A stretch of 64,000 bases of DNA from Cichorium intybus (GCA_023525715.1 CM042016.1:83016882-83080881); one strand, 5' to 3'. Shown: positions 1 to 12,208, counted from the stretch's first letter. Numbers and translations: made by a program. Notes: a model not told the origin generated them from the sequence alone.

Positions 1-70
1 TCTTCCCTACTCCTACATCTTGTGTCAAGGTAACCGCTTTTTGGGACAATGTAATTTTTTTTCGGCTAAA

Positions 71-733
71 TGCAAGAAATAGCAACCTACTTTCAATGTT
101 CTTGTATTATAGCATCCTACTTTCATTTCTTTCTATTACAACATTGGATTTTCATTTTCTTGTCTTATTAAGGTTTAACACATTGCACATTCAAAAATCT
201 ATCCAATTATAGCATTATAGTTTAAATAATTTTTCTTTTACGACTAATTTGAAAATTTTACGCGGTTATAATGGATGACATTGTTGTACTTGTGTAACTT
301 TTCAAATTACAATGTTGTAATAAGAAGAAACAAAAGTATGGTGCTATAATAAGCAAATCAATTAAAGTATAATGCTATTTCTTTCATATAACCCTTTTCA
401 TTTGGGCTAATTGCAAAATTTAGCAATGTCATTGAGAGCATTATATGCTAACAATCCTATTATACATCTTACATATTCTACTTTGAAAAACTATCCAGTT
501 ATATCATTCTACTTTTTGTTTGTTTTTATTAAAACATTACTTTGACAAACTACCCAATTATAGCATTGTACTTTCGGTTTTCCTTTAAAAGTTTACTCAA
601 TTGTAGCATTGACATTGATTTCTATCTGGATTTTGGGTGGTGGCATTGCTATAACCGGGAAGATTTTCAAAGTATAATGCTTTTATAGGAACTATAATAA
701 ATGAAACAATGAAAGTGCATTGCTATTTCTTAC
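71..733. repeat. AT-rich foldback repeat, TAGCAANNTACTTT family
   Basis: The two ends are inverted copies: left AAGAAATAGCAACCTACTTT, right AAAGTGCATTGCTATTTCTT. Degenerate copies of the unit (TAGCATT.TACTTT and its complement) fill the interior. Related elements occur at 24215-24545, 26202-27155 and 27727-28125. No coding capacity and no clear target-site duplication, so the superfamily is unassigned. Confidence 0.6.
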
Positions 734-897
734 AATTTATTTTACTAATGGAATTTTATTATGGTTGAGACCATAATGTATTTTATTTAGCAAATGCTTT
801 ATATCTTTGACATATATCTTTGACAGGATTGCATCATCTAGAAAGTGGCTTCAGATTCCGCGAAAAGCCAGCATCGCGACACACCCTGCTGACCGAA

Positions 898-924
898 CCG
901 GTGCATAGCACGGGACCCCACTAG
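898..924 (+). mobile_element. Helitron-like 3' terminus (hairpin plus CTAG)
   Basis: An imperfect GC hairpin (CCGGTGC/GCACGGG around ATA) is followed six bases later by CTAG and then T, the layout of Helitron 3' ends. No 5' TC terminus was identified, so only this end is called. Similar ends are at 21457-21486 and, inverted, 60935-60961. Confidence 0.4.
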
Positions 925-927
925 TTT

Positions 928-1365
928 ATACTCAAATTTGAATTTATCCTATCAAATATCCGTACAATAAATTTGCATTGTCATCTCTTAATATGGACAC
1001 GTATGTACGAACCAAATTAATATATGTACTATTTTTTATGTGAGTCATCATTTTTAATGGATAAGGTTAAACTTAGTTCATTGTATATACTCAATACTAC
1101 GTTACATATTACAATTTAAACCCATCATATTTGAATGACATGCCATTTTGGTTCCAACAGAACTTATCTTATTATTACTATCCAAGGCTATCTTTTTCTC
1201 AAGTACTTTACCAATTCTCCTAGATCATCTATATGACTAGATTTAACATGGTAATATATAGCTTTTAACTATATAATTACGTCTATATAAATATATATAA
1301 TTTTAGAAGCATTCATTAACACATATGGATATAATAAGAGATGATAATGAACTATTATAAGTTAG

Positions 1366-1366
<1 letters not shown>
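928..1366. other. AT-rich stretch with no recognised feature
   Basis: No gene, conserved motif or terminal repeat was recognised here. It lies between the Helitron-like end and the AT microsatellite. Confidence 0.5.

Positions 1367-1367
<1 letters not shown>

Positions 1368-1445
<78 letters not shown>
1368..1445. repeat. (AT)n microsatellite
   Basis: An uninterrupted alternating A/T run of about 78 bp. An open reading frame of alternating Tyr/Ile across it (1341-1556) is an artefact of the repeat. Confidence 0.97.
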
Positions 1446-1448
<3 letters not shown>

Positions 1449-2394
1449 CTAATAATTAAAATTGTGATTTGTATTATCCGTAGACGTGATATATTAGGAA
1501 ACGATCTGATATATTACTTTATTAACCGTCTAAATTTAATAGGTGATAGTTTGTAAAAATAACTTTGTAAAATATACCTCGTCAATTTTTGATGAAAATA
1601 CAAATAACTTATAATGTGCTAAAATATACGTGGTTGATAATTGTCGAAAACGCGGATGTTACATAGAGTCTATAAAATAATACACACTATATAACCATAA
1701 TAGACACTACATAATTGTGTCTAGCACTTACAAAAAAAGACAAAAATAAAATATTACATAATGATGAAGATGATGAGGGAGGGGTCACCAAATATTCTTT
1801 TGTCAAATCTCAAATCCTCACTAGAACGATACTTCAAATGAAAATAATATATAATTAATAACAACAATACATAGTACTTAACTAGCGTGTAGATTGTGAG
1901 ATCATTTCCCTAAAATATTTTATGACTATATAATCTTGATCGATTTCGGTTTGTGTGCGTGTGTATGTTTGTAACGATTTTTGTTGCTTGATTTGTTGTA
2001 TTCGTAGTTTTAGAACATAATAATATGCATTATTTTGAATCTGAACTTTTGAATCGGGCGTTATCATAAGAGATGTACCTGACTGATGCTTACGTGATGA
2101 TTCTATGTGATTATTGACGTATGCTTGTGATTACTCGGGGATACCCGACTCTGCTATTCAGAAGAATAAGACTTCAACAAAGAGAATTTTGAGAGCACTC
2201 AAAAATTCACACAAACAACCTCTCATCTTATTCATTTGGCAAATGCCTTATTTATAGTATATTAGGGACTCTTCTAGAGTCAATAAAATAATACATGTTA
2301 TATAACTATAATAGACACTACATAATTTTGTCTAGCACTTACAAAAAAGACAAAAATAAAATATTACATAATGATGAAGATGATGAGGGAGGGG

Positions 2395-2455
2395 TCACCA
2401 AATATTCTTTTGTGAAATGGTGACGATTTGGGATTTGACAAAACAATATTTGGTG
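2395..2455. repeat. Palindrome centre 1 (divergent promoters)
   Basis: Two promoter copies meet in inverted orientation (GGTCACCAAATATTCTTTTG against CAAAACAATATTTGGTGTCC) around a short asymmetric spacer ending GGATTTGGGATTTG-like. TATA-like boxes face away on both sides (about 2248 minus, 2590 plus). Equivalent centres lie near 4125, 5835, 7553, 8630 and 9706. Confidence 0.85.
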
Positions 2456-2894
2456 TCCCCTCCCTCATCATCTTCATCATTATGTAATATTTTATTTTTG
2501 TCTTTGTTGTAAGTGCTAGACACAGTTATCTAGTGTCAATTATTGTTATACAGTGTGTATTATTTTATAGACTCTAGAAGAGTACCTAATGTACAATAAA
2601 TAAGGCATTTGCCAAATGAATAAGATTAGAGCTTGTTTGTGTGAATTTTTGAGTGCTCTCAAAATTCTCTCTGTTGAAGTCTTATACTTCTGAATAGCAG
2701 AGTCGGGTATCCATGAGTAATCACAAACATACATCGATAATCACATAGAATCAGCACACAAGCATCAGTCAGGTACATCTCTTATAATTATGCCCGATTC
2801 AAAAGTTCAGATTCAAAATAATGCATATTATTATGTTTTAAAACTACGAATACAACAAATCAAGCAACAAAAATCATCACAAACATACACTCGC

Positions 2895-2915
2895 ACACAA
2901 ACCCAAATAAAAATA
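2895..2915. repeat. Leader-to-primer-site inverted junction
   Basis: A plus copy truncated at ACACAAAC is joined to a minus copy beginning CCAAATAAAAAT, the complement of the bases immediately 5' of and including the first bases of the viral primer-binding site. The same junction recurs at about 4601 and 6321, and in opposite orientation at about 8145 and 9220. Confidence 0.85.
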
Positions 2916-5900
2916 ATAATAACTAGAACGATAATTGAAATCAAAATAATATATACTTAATAACAACATTATATAATATTTAACTAGCACATAGATTGTC
3001 AAATCATTTTCCTAAAATATTTTATGACTATATAATCTAGATCGATTTCGGTTTGTTTGCGTGTGTATGTTTGTGATGATTTTTGTTGCTTGATTTGTTG
3101 TATTCGTAGTTTTAAAACATAATAATATACATTATTTTGAATCTAAAATTTTGAATCATGCATGATTATAAGAGATTCTTGTGTGATGATTCTATGTGAT
3201 TATCGATGTACGCTTATGATTACTTTGTGGATACCCGACTCTACTACTCAAAAGTATAAGACTTCAACAGAGAGAATTTTGAGAGCACCCAAAAATTCAC
3301 ACAAACAAGCTCTCATCTTATTCATTTGGCAAATACTTTATTTATAGTAAATTGGGGACTCTTCTAGAGTTTATAAAATAATACACACTATATAACAATA
3401 ATAGACACTACATAATTGAGTCTAGCACTTACAAAAAAGACAAAAATAAAATATTACATAATGATGAAGATGATGAGGGAGGGGTCACCAAATATTCTTT
3501 TGTCCAATCCCAAATCCTCATTAGAACGATAATTCAAATAAAAATAATATATAATTAATAACAACAATATATAGTACTTAACTAGCCCGTAGATTGTGAG
3601 ATCATTTACCTAAAATATTTTATGACTATATAATCTTGATCGATTTTGGTTTGTGTGTGTGTGTATGTTTGTGATGATTTTTGTTGCTTGATTTGTGTAT
3701 TCGTAGTTTTAAAACATAATAATATGCATTATTTTGAATCTGAACTTTTAAATCGGGCATGATTATAACAGATGTACCTGACTGATGCTTGTGTGATGAT
3801 TCTATGTGATTATCGATGTATGCTTGTGATTACTCGTTGATACCTGATTCTGCTATACAGAAGTATAAGACTTCAATAGAGAGAATTTTGAGAGCACTCA
3901 AAAATTCACACAAACAAGCTCTCATCTTATTCATTTGGCAAATTCCTTATTTATAATATATTAGGGACTCTTCTAGAGTCTATAAAATAATACATGTTAT
4001 ATAACTATAATAGACACTACATAATTGTGTCTAGCACTTACACAAAAGACAAAAATAAAATATCACATACTGATGAAGATGATCATGGGAGGGGTCACCA
4101 AATATTCTTTTGTGAAATGGTGAGGATTTTGGGATTTGACAAAAGAATATTTGGTGACCCCTCCCTCATCATCTTCATCATTATGTAATATTTTATTTTT
4201 GCCTTTTTTGTAAATGCTAGACACCATTATCTAGTGTCTATTATTGTTATATAGTGTGTATTATTTTATAGACTCTAGAAGAGTCTCTAATGTACTATAA
4301 ATATGGCATTTGCCAAAAGAATAAGATCAGAGCTAGTTTGTGTGAATTTTTGAGTGCTCTCAATATTCTCTCTGTTGAAGTCTTATACTTCTGAATAGAA
4401 GAGTCGGGTATCCATGAGTAATCACAAGCATGCATCGATAATCACATAGAATCAGCACACAAGCATCAGTCAGGACCATCTCTTATAGTCATGCCCGATT
4501 CAAAAGTTCAGATTCAAAATAATGCATATTATTATGTTTTAAAACTACGAATACAACAAATCAAGAAATAAAAATCATCACAGACATACACTCGCACACA
4601 AACCCAAATAAAAATAATAATAACTAGAATGATAATTCAAATCAAAATAATATATAATTAATAACAACAATATATAGTACTTAACTAGCACGTAGATTGT
4701 CAGATCATTTCTCTAAAATATTTTATGACTATATAATCTTGATCGATTTCGGTTTGTGTGCATGTGTATGTTTGTGATGATTTTATTTTCTTGATTTGTT
4801 GTATTCGTAGTTTTAAAACATAATAATATGCATTATTTTGAATCTAAAATTTTGAATCAGGCATGTTTATAAGAGATGTACATGACTGATGCTTGCGTGA
4901 TGATTCTATTTGATTATCGATGTATGCTTGTGATTAATCGTGGATACCCGACTCTGCTATTCAGAAGTATAAGACTTCAATAGAGAGAATTTTGAGAGCA
5001 CCCAAAAATTCACACAAACAAGTTCTCATCTTATTCATTTGGCGGATGCCTTATTTATAGTACATTAGGGACTCTTCTAGAGTCTATAAAATAATACACA
5101 CCATATAACAATAATAGACACTACATAATTGTGTCTAGCACTTACAAAAAAGACAAAAATAAAATATTACATAATGATGAAGATGATGAGGGAGGGGTCA
5201 TCAAATATTCTTTTGTCAAATCCCAAATCCTCACTAAAACGATAATTCAAATGAAAATAATATATAATTAATAACAACAATATATAGTACTTACCTAGCG
5301 CGTAAATTGTGAGATCATTTCCCTAAAATATTTTATGACTATATAATCTTGATCGACTTCGGTTTGTGTGTGTGTATGTTTGTGATGATTTTTGTTGCTT
5401 GATTTGTTGTATTCGTAGTTTTAAAACATAATAATATGCATTAATTTGAATATGAACTTTTGAATCGGGCATGATTATAAGAGATGTACCTGACTGATGC
5501 TTGCGTGATGATTCTATGTGATTATCGATGTATGCTTGTGATTACTCGTGGATAGCCGACTCTGCTATTCAGAAGTCTAAGACTTCAACAGAGAGAATTT
5601 TGAAACCACTCAAAAATTCACACAAACAAGCTCTCATCTTATTCATTTGGTAAATGCCTTATTTATAGTATATTAGGGACTCTTTTAGAGTCTATAAAAT
5701 AATACATGTTATATAACTATAATAGACGCTACATAATTGTGTCTAGCACTTATAAAAAAGAGAATAATAAAATATTACATAATGATGAAGATGATGAGGG
5801 AGGGGTCACCAAGTATTCTTTTGTGAAATGGTGAGGATTTGGGATTTGACAAAAGAATATTTGGTGACCCCTCCCTCATCATCTTCATCATTATGTAATA

Positions 5901-8900
5901 CTTTATTTTTGTCTTTTTTGTAAGTACTAGACACAATTATGTAGTGTCTATTATTGTTATATAGTGTTTTTTATTTTATAGACTCTAAAAGAGTCCCTAA
6001 TGTACTATAAATAAGGCATTTGCCAAATGAATAAGATGATAGCTTGTTTGTGTGAATTTTTGAGTGCTCTCAAAATTCTCTCTGTTGTAGTCTTATACTT
6101 TTGAATAGCAGAGTCGGGTATTTACGAGTAATCACAAGCATACACCGATAATCAAATGGAATCATCACGCAAGCATCAGTCAGGTACATAGGTAAATCTC
6201 TTATAACCATGCCCGATTCAAAAGTTCAGATTCAAAATAATGCATATTATTATGTTTTAAAACTATGAATACAACAAATCAAGCAACAGAAATCATCACA
6301 AGCATACACACGCACACAAACCCAAATAAAAATAATAATAACTAGCACGATAATTCAAATCAAAATAATACATAACTAATAACAACAATATATAGTACTT
6401 AACTAGCACGTAGATTATCAGATCATTTCTCTACAATATTTTATGACTATATAATCTTGATCAATTTCAGTTTGTGTGCGAGTGTGTGTTTTTTTATTTT
6501 TGTTGCTTGATTTGTTGTATTTATAGTTTAAATACATAATAATATGCATTATTTTGAATCTGAACTTTTGAATCGGGCATGATTATAAGAGATGTTCTTG
6601 ACTGATGCTTATGTGATGATTATATGTGATTATTGATGTATGTTTGTGATTACGCGTGGATACCCGACTCTGCTATTCAGAAGTATAATACTTCAACAGA
6701 GAGAATTTTGAGAGCACTCAAAAATTCACACAAACAAGCTCTGATCTTATTCATTTGGCAAATGCCTTATTTATAGTACATTAGGGACTCTTCTAGCGGC
6801 TATAAAATAATTAACATTATATAACAACAATCGACACTACATAATTATGTCTAGCACTTACAAAAAAAGAAAAAATAAAATATTACATAATGATGAAGAT
6901 GATGAGGGAGGGTCATCAAATATTCTTTTGTTAAATCCCAAATCCTCACTAGAACAATAATTCAAATCAAAATAATATATAATTAATAACAACAATATAT
7001 AGTACTTAACTAGCACGTATATTGTGAGATCATTTCTCTAAAATATTTTATGACTATATAATCTCGATTGATTTCGGTTTGTGTGCGTGTGTATGTTTGT
7101 GGAGATTTTTGTCTCTTGATTTGTTGTATTCGTAGTTTTAAAACATAATAATATGCATTATTTTAAATCTGAACTTTTGAATCGGGCATGATTATAAGAG
7201 ACGTACCTGACTGATGCTTGCGTGATGATTCTATGTGATTATCGATGTATGCTTGTGATTACTCGTGGATAGCCGACTCTGCTATTCAAAAGTATAATAC
7301 TTTAACAGAGAGAATTTTTAGAGCACTCAATAATTCACACAAACAAGCTCTGATCTTATTTATTTGGCAAATGTCTTATTTAGTACATCACGGACTTTTC
7401 TAGAGTCTATAAAATAATACACACTATATAACAATAATAGACACTACATAATAGAGTCTAGCACTTACAAAAAAACAAAAATAAAATATTACATGATGAT
7501 GAAGATAATGACGGAGGGGTCACCAAATATTCTTTTGTCAAATCCCAAATCCTCACCATTTGACAAAAAAATATATGGTGACCCCTCCCTTATCATCTTC
7601 ATCATTATTAATATTTTATTTTTGTCTTTTTTGTAAGTGTTAGACACAATAATGTAGTGTCTATTATTGTTATATAGTGTGTATTATTTTATAACCTCTA
7701 GAAGAGTCCATAATTTACTATAAATAAGGCATTTGCCAAATGAATAAGATCAGAGCTTGTTTGTGTGAATTTTTGAGTGCACTCAAAATTAATAGTAGAG
7801 TCGGGTATCCACGAGTAATCACAAGCATACATCGATAATCACATATAATCATCACGCAAGCATCTGTCAGGTACACCTCTTATAATCATGACCGATTCAA
7901 AAGTTCAGATTCAAAATAATGCATATTATTATGTTTTAAAACTACGAATACAACAAATCAAGCAACGAAAATTATCACAAACATACACATGCACACAAAC
8001 CGAAATTGATCAATATTACATACTCATAAAATATTTTAGAGAAATGATTTGACAATCTACGTGCTAGTTAAGCACAATATATTGTTGTTATTAATTATAT
8101 ATTATTTTGATTTGAATTACCATCGTAGTTATTATTATTTTTATTTGGATTTGTGTGCGTGTGTATGTTTGTGATAATTTTTGTTGCTTGATTTGTTGTA
8201 TTCGTAGTTTTAAAACAAAATAATATGCATTATTTTGAATCTGAACTTTTGAATCGTGCATGATTATAAGAGATATACCTGACTGATGCTTGCGTGAAGA
8301 TTCTATGTGATTATCGATGTATGCTTGAAATTATCGTGGATACCCGACTCTGCTATTCAGAATTATAATACATCAAAAGAGAGAATTTTGAGAGCACTCA
8401 AAAATTCACACAAACAAGCTCTGATCTTATTCATTTGGCAAATACCTTATTTATAGTACATCAGGGACTCTTCTAGAGTCTATAAAATAATACACACTAT
8501 ATAACAATAATAGACACTACATAATAGAGTCTAGCACTTACAAAAAAGACAAAAATAAAATATTACATAATGATGAAGATGATGAGGGAGGGGTCACCAA
8601 ATATTCTTTTGTCAAATCCCAAATCCTCACCATTTGACAAAAAAATATATGGTGACCCCTCCCTTATCATCTTCATCATTATGTAATATTTTATTTTTGT
8701 CTTTTTTGTAAGTGCTAGACACAATTATGTAGTGTCTATTATTGTTATATAGTGTGTATTATTTTATAGACTCTAGAAGAGTCCATAATGTACTATAAAT
8801 AAGGCATTTGCCAAATGAATAACATCAGAGCTTGTTTCTGTGAAGTTTTGAGTGATGTCAAAATTAATAGCAAAGTCGGGTATACACGAGTAATCACAAG

Positions 8901-9705
8901 CATACATCGATAATCACATAGAATCATCACGCAAGCATCAGTCAGGTACATCTCTAATAATCATGCACAATTCAAAAGTTCAGATTTAAAATAATGCATA
9001 TTATTATGTTTTATAACTACGAATACAACAAATCAAGCAACAAAAATCATCACAAACATACACACGCACACAAACCGAAATTGATCAAGATTACCTAGTC
9101 ATAAAATATTTTAGAGAAATGATTTGACAATCTACGTGCTAGTTAATTAGTATTTATTGTTGTTATTAATTATTATTATTTTGATTTGAATTATCATTCT
9201 AGTTATTATTATGTTTATTTGGATTTTTGTTTGTCTGTATCTTTGTGCTGATTTTTGTTGCTTGATTTGTTGTTTTCGTAGTTTTAAAACATAATAATAT
9301 GCATTATTTTGAATCTGAACTTTTGAATCGGACGTGTTTATAAGAGATGTACGTGACTGATGCTTACGTGATGATTCTATGTGATTATCGATGTATGCTT
9401 GTGATTACTCGTGGATACCCGATTCTGCTATTCAGAAGTATAAGACTTCAACAGAGAGAATTTTGAGAGCACCCAAAAATTCACACAAACAAGCTCTCAT
9501 CTTATTCATTTGACAAATGCCTTATTTATTGTACATTAGGGACTCTTCTAGAGTCTATAAAATAATACACACTATATAACAATAATAGACACTACATAAT
9601 TGTGTCTAGCACTTACAAAAAATACAAAAATAAAATATTACATAATGATGAAGATGATGAGGGAGGGGTCACCAAATATTGTTTTGTCAAATCCCAAATC
9701 CTCAC

Positions 9706-9876
9706 CATTTGACAAAAGAATATTTGGTGACCCCTCCCTTATCATCTTCATCATTATGTAATATTTCATTTTTGTCTTTTTTGTAAATGCTAGACACAAT
9801 TATGTAGTGTCTATTATTGTTATATAGTGTTTATTATTTTATAGACTTTAGAAGAGTCCATAATGTACTATAAATA
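9706..9876 (+). promoter_or_regulatory. Pararetroviral pregenomic promoter copy upstream of viral genes
   Basis: The last plus-oriented unit of the array has TATAAATA at 9869-9876, the position equivalent to the 35S-type promoter of caulimovirids, then a ~380-bp leader before the primer site. Whether it is active is unknown. Confidence 0.7.
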
Positions 9877-10258
9877 TGGCATTTGCCAAATGAATAAGAT
9901 CAGAGCTTGTTTGTGTGAATTTTTGAGGGGTCTCAAAATTCTCTCTGTTGAAGTCTTATACTTTTGTATAGCGGATTCGGGTATCCACGAGTAATCACAA
10001 GCATACATCGATAATCACATAGAATCATCACGCAAGCATATTATTATGTTTTAAAACTACGAATACAACAAATGAAGCAACAAAAATCATCACAAACATA
10101 CACACGCACACAAACCGAAATCGATCAAGATTATATAGTCATAAAATATTTAGAGACTGATCTCACAATCTACGTGCTAGTTAAGTACCATATATTGTTG
10201 TTATTAATTATATATTATTTTGATTTGAATTATCGTTCTAGTTATTATTATTTTTATT

Positions 10259-10270
10259 TGGTATCAAAGC
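10259..10270 (+). other. Pararetroviral tRNA-Met primer-binding site
   Basis: TGGTATCAAAGC differs by one base from the usual plant tRNA-iMet complementary site TGGTATCAGAGC. It sits between leader and first ORF, as in caulimoviruses, and marks the start of minus-strand DNA synthesis. Confidence 0.85.
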
Positions 10271-10290
10271 CTTGAAACCAATTTTGAGAT

Positions 10291-10985
10291 ATGTCTGATA
10301 TAGCTTTATGCTCTCTACAAAAAGAACTAAAATTATATAGAAAATATATTAAAGACTCTAAGAAAACATTGAAGTTATTAATAGAAAAATCAAATGCATC
10401 TTCCATGACTAACTGTTGAGAATAATTTGTGCTAAAGTGTTACCCCCATCCGAAAACCTTAATGACTACGAAGCAAGAGCCCGAAGCCTGAAGCTCCGAA
10501 GGATTTATTCTGGAGGATCCGAAGGCTTACATGCAACAAACCTTATCCACTGCACGTGTGTTTTGACAGACTACGTGTTGCACGATGCTGCTCTCTCATT
10601 GGATAGTACTAATTTAGAATATTCAGAATATATCTTTTGTACTATTGGTATCACTGATCACGTATAAATATCAGTGATACCATCTATGTCATAGGTGTGT
10701 GGAATTCACCCCATTGTAAAACCCTAAAGCAATATAAAAGCATTCGGCTCTTGTTCTATTCAATTCTTGTGTTCTTCACCATTATTCATTCATTGTGTGT
10801 GTTGATTATATTGTTGAATCATCTCTCCGTAATACTTATTCATTATTAGTCATTGATTGAATTTAAGATCTAACACTAACCCAATAATTAATGAACAAGT
10901 TATTTCTTTAATAACATCATCTATAACTGCAAGAGAAAAAAGAATTGAAACTCTTGAAAATCAAATAACGACGCTTATTGGTTAA
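10291..10985 (+). pseudogene. Endogenous caulimovirid small leader-proximal ORF, split by a solo LTR
   Basis: A small ORF starts with ATG 21 bp downstream of the primer site and reads open for 41 codons to 10413. There a Copia solo LTR (10414-10875, target duplication CTAAC) interrupts it. Reading resumes at 10881 and ends with TAA at 10983-10985. Each part is AT-rich and Lys/Glu-rich, and the second part is predicted helical. By position it corresponds to ORF VII of caulimoviruses, whose function is unclear. The protein is too short for me to identify by sequence. Confidence 0.6.
10414..10875 (+). mobile_element. Copia-type solo LTR
   Basis: The 462-bp element begins TGTTGAGAATAA, ends GATCTAACA, and is flanked by the 5-bp duplication CTAAC (10409-10413 and 10876-10880). 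It holds a TATAAAAG box near 10733 and a perfect 12-bp inverted repeat GGTATCACTGAT/ATCAGTGATACC at 10647-10658 and 10670-10681. The open frame at 10416-10667 lies wholly within the LTR and is not a gene. It must have inserted after the virus integrated or while this copy was in the chromosome. Confidence 0.93.
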
Positions 10986-11006
10986 ATAATTTTTTAATCT
11001 TTTATA

Positions 11007-11954
11007 ATGTCTATGTTTGACGAAATTAATGAACCTATAATTATTAATAACGAAGAAAACGAGTCAGGATATATATTTGATGCTCTAGTTAGTAAGAATA
11101 GTATAAATAAAGATGCTATCAGAAAATCAAATTTTACATTATCAAAAAAACATAATTTTAAATATGACACACTTAAAAACTTCTTTTCAAGAAAAAATAT
11201 TATTTACTATGGTAAAATAGTAGGTGAAGAACCAATACCGATAGAATCAACTCAGGGAAATATTATCATACCTATTATTAACAAACAGCAAATCATAAAT
11301 AAAATACAACATATTAAAGAAATACATCGATCAAAAATAGCATATATTCATATATCTACGATTCAAGTAATTTTAAAAAGTACTTTTAGTGATTTAGATA
11401 CGTCAATAGAATTAGAAATTAGAGATGATCGTATAATTAAGAGTCAAGAAAGTATTATTTCCAAAGGAAAAGGAAATTTAATCGAAAAAAAAATAAAATT
11501 TAATATAAATATACAATTAGGAATTAGTTTAAAAGATAAAAATCTCAGTAATAGTATTACAGTAAGATATAAATTATTAAGGCAAAATTTTATGTTGAAA
11601 GGAAATCATGATTTTACTTTAACGTATCAAATAAACTATGTACTAACAAATTCTCATCATAGTATTACATTTAAAACAGAATATAGAATTCATATTGATA
11701 AATTATTTGAGCCTTTATTATCTCTTGAATCACCAAAAATAATAGATAATAAATCATTTCATGAAATAGATTTTCGAAAACCAATAATTACACCTCTAGT
11801 TAGAAGAGACCCAATTATAGAACCACCAATCTCAACGATTGTAGGAAGAACATCTATTTTAGAAATACATCCTTCAACTTCTACAGAAAATAGAAAAGAT
11901 GAAAATATTGAAGAATTCAAAGAAATGATTAGATCATTAAGCTTACGAATATGA
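11007..11954 (+). CDS. Endogenous caulimovirid movement protein, apparently uninterrupted
   Basis: The 315-codon frame, ATG to TGA, is the only large viral gene here without a break. Its position (after the leader ORF, before the small accessory ORFs), length and composition fit the caulimovirid 30K-superfamily movement protein, which forms tubules through plasmodesmata for cell-to-cell spread. The central region (roughly residues 75-230) is the beta-rich core. The C terminus is charged and probably flexible. The last bases overlap the next ATG (ATGA at 11951), the usual compact coupling of caulimovirid genes. Being intact does not show that it is expressed. Confidence 0.75.
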   Translation: MSMFDEINEPIIINNEENESGYIFDALVSKNSINKDAIRKSNFTLSKKHNFKYDTLKNFFSRKNIIYYGKIVGEEPIPIESTQGNIIIPIINKQQIINKIQHIKEIHRSKIAYIHISTIQVILKSTFSDLDTSIELEIRDDRIIKSQESIISKGKGNLIEKKIKFNINIQLGISLKDKNLSNSITVRYKLLRQNFMLKGNHDFTLTYQINYVLTNSHHSITFKTEYRIHIDKLFEPLLSLESPKIIDNKSFHEIDFRKPIITPLVRRDPIIEPPISTIVGRTSILEIHPSTSTENRKDENIEEFKEMIRSLSLRI

Positions 11955-12208
11955 CAGAATCTTCTAGTAGTAAATTATATGATATAGAATTACAAATGGA
12001 AGACGAAATATCAGTAAGTAAAAAAATAAACATAATAAATAAAAAATTAAATAATCTCACAGAAATGAATAAACTCTTATTGATAAAACAACTACCAGAA
12101 ATATTACAAAAAATTAATTTAGCACAACATTCGCTTGAACAAATTTATAAAACATTAGAAGTTAAAAATAATAAACAACCACTTTCTATACCACCGTTAA
12201 CATTGTAA
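11951..12208 (+). CDS. Endogenous caulimovirid small accessory ORF
   Basis: An 85-codon frame overlaps the movement-protein stop by ATGA. Its product is acidic at the N terminus with a helical Leu/Ile-rich middle (residues 20-70), suggesting a coiled coil. Position matches the insect-transmission-factor slot of caulimoviruses (ORF II), but it is short and I see no diagnostic motif. A different frame stays open from about 12195 to the TAA at 12356, so this may be the front part of a longer frameshifted gene. Confidence 0.5.
   Translation: MTESSSSKLYDIELQMEDEISVSKKINIINKKLNNLTEMNKLLLIKQLPEILQKINLAQHSLEQIYKTLEVKNNKQPLSIPPLTL

Larger units (their letters stand above)
1665..10258. repeat. Array of inverted and direct copies of pararetroviral promoter/leader
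   Basis: About 16 copies of a 480-620 bp unit. Each holds the viral promoter (TATAAATA box, direct CTAGA-rich block) and the transcript leader up to the primer-binding site. Minus-oriented copies (R): 1665-1820 (partial), 1821-2410, 2904-3520, 3521-4115, 4604-5232, 5233-5825, 6323-6949, 6950-7552, 8147-8628, 9223-9703. Plus-oriented copies (F): 2425-2903, 4125-4603, 5835-6322, 7555-8146, 8630-9222, 9706-10258, the last running into the viral genes. R/F pairs meet head to head at the upstream promoter end and tail to tail at the leader. Boundaries are good to about 10 bp. Open frames of 60-80 codons here are incidental. Confidence 0.9.

Noticed and set aside
1341..1556. Open frame of alternating Tyr/Ile
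   Set aside because: Produced by the (AT)n microsatellite; no codon structure outside it.
1821..10258. CRISPR-like or satellite interpretation of the repeated array
   Set aside because: Units match the viral promoter and leader at 17695-18150 and run into viral genes; spacers are not unique short sequences and the genome is eukaryotic.
10416..10667. 83-codon open frame
   Set aside because: Lies entirely within the Copia solo LTR and has no family resemblance.
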